From Proteobacteria bacterium UBA4575 (GTDB lineage: Bacteria > Pseudomonadota > Gammaproteobacteria > UBA4575), in NCBI GenBank assembly GCA_002386945.1, contig DGKH01000059.1, positions 13,420-39,284 on the forward strand: a DNA stretch of 25,865 bases, given 5' to 3'. Below, piece by piece: positions 25,691 to 25,865 of the stretch. The position numbers and the translations under genes are program-made. The notes beneath the pieces were generated by a model. It saw nothing but the letters and a program-made list of their open reading frames with translations, made no database searches and was not told the origin of the DNA. Positions within the stretch are counted from its first letter, which is position 1. The number at the start of each line of letters is the position of its first letter.

Positions 25691-25865
25691 TGGCGACCAA
25701 TTTTATTCATCTGCGAGTGCATAGCGAATATTCCATCGTCGACGGCATCGTACGTATTCCTTCCTTGCTAGATAAGGTGGTAGCCGATGCCATGCCGGCA
25801 GTCGCCTTAACCGATCAAACCAATCTATTTGCATTGGTGAAGTTTTATCGAGCAGCAATGGCACG
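25690..25865 (+). CDS. dnaE: DNA polymerase III alpha subunit DnaE, 5' part
   Basis: Only the first 58 codons are in the window and the gene runs off its end. The visible protein begins MATNFIHLRVHSEYSIVDG, then ALTDQTNLFALVKFYRAA. This is the start of the PHP domain of the replicative polymerase, with the His-x-His-Ser-x-Tyr-Ser and T-D-x-x-N-L motifs. The ATG overlaps the rnhB stop by one base, so the two are coupled, as in many gammaproteobacteria. Confidence 0.95.
   Translation, partial: MATNFIHLRVHSEYSIVDGIVRIPSLLDKVVADAMPAVALTDQTNLFALVKFYRAAMA

Noticed and set aside
1..25865. Mobile elements, prophage, CRISPR arrays, toxin-antitoxin or defence genes
   Set aside because: No transposase, integrase, regular direct repeats or defence-type proteins are visible; nearly all coding space is taken by housekeeping genes.

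Overview
The window is a dense stretch of chromosomal housekeeping genes from a Gram-negative bacterium, most likely a gammaproteobacterium. I cannot name the genus. The evidence is gene content and order: the (rnc)-era-recO-pdxJ-acpS block, a glnD-map-dap block, and the long rpsB-tsf-pyrH-frr-uppS-cdsA-dxr-rseP-bamA-skp-fabZ-rnhB-dnaE run. There is also a fused MnmC of the length seen in Escherichia coli. BamA, Skp and RseP show that the cell has an outer membrane. I see no mobile element, prophage, CRISPR array, tRNA or rRNA.

Layout. Positions 1-3616 (+ strand) hold the last codons of rnc and then era, recO, pdxJ, acpS and cysM, very tightly packed with stop/start overlaps. Positions 3643-5643 (- strand) hold mnmC, divergent from a PolB-type 3'-5' exonuclease gene (5771-6553, +). 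Positions 6610-13708 (- strand) form one likely operon read map > glnD > dapC > dapD > arsC-like > dapE; it joins nitrogen sensing, nascent-chain processing and the succinylase branch of lysine/diaminopimelate synthesis. A 350-base divergent control region (13709-14058) carries a good sigma-70 promoter and a structured 5' leader for rpsB. From 14059 to the end (+ strand) come rpsB-tsf, a strong terminator, then pyrH-frr-uppS-cdsA-dxr-rseP-bamA-skp, a second terminator, fabZ alone, a structured gap, and rnhB followed by the start of dnaE.

How the genes work together. rpsB, tsf and frr serve translation. pyrH, uppS, cdsA and dxr supply UMP kinase activity, isoprenoid precursor, the undecaprenyl carrier lipid and CDP-diacylglycerol. 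rseP, bamA and skp handle envelope stress and outer-membrane protein assembly. dapC, dapD and dapE feed peptidoglycan. pdxJ makes pyridoxal phosphate precursors used by the PLP enzymes CysM and DapC encoded nearby.

The main surprise is an absence. In most gammaproteobacteria lpxD lies between skp and fabZ, and lpxA and lpxB lie between fabZ and rnhB. Here all three lipid A genes are missing, each gap is too small to hold them, and fabZ stands alone between a terminator and a hairpin-rich spacer. The second surprise is MnmC: its methyltransferase half has lost nearly every family motif, including the catalytic aspartate, while its FAD half looks intact. I found nothing that looks like a wholly new multi-gene system.
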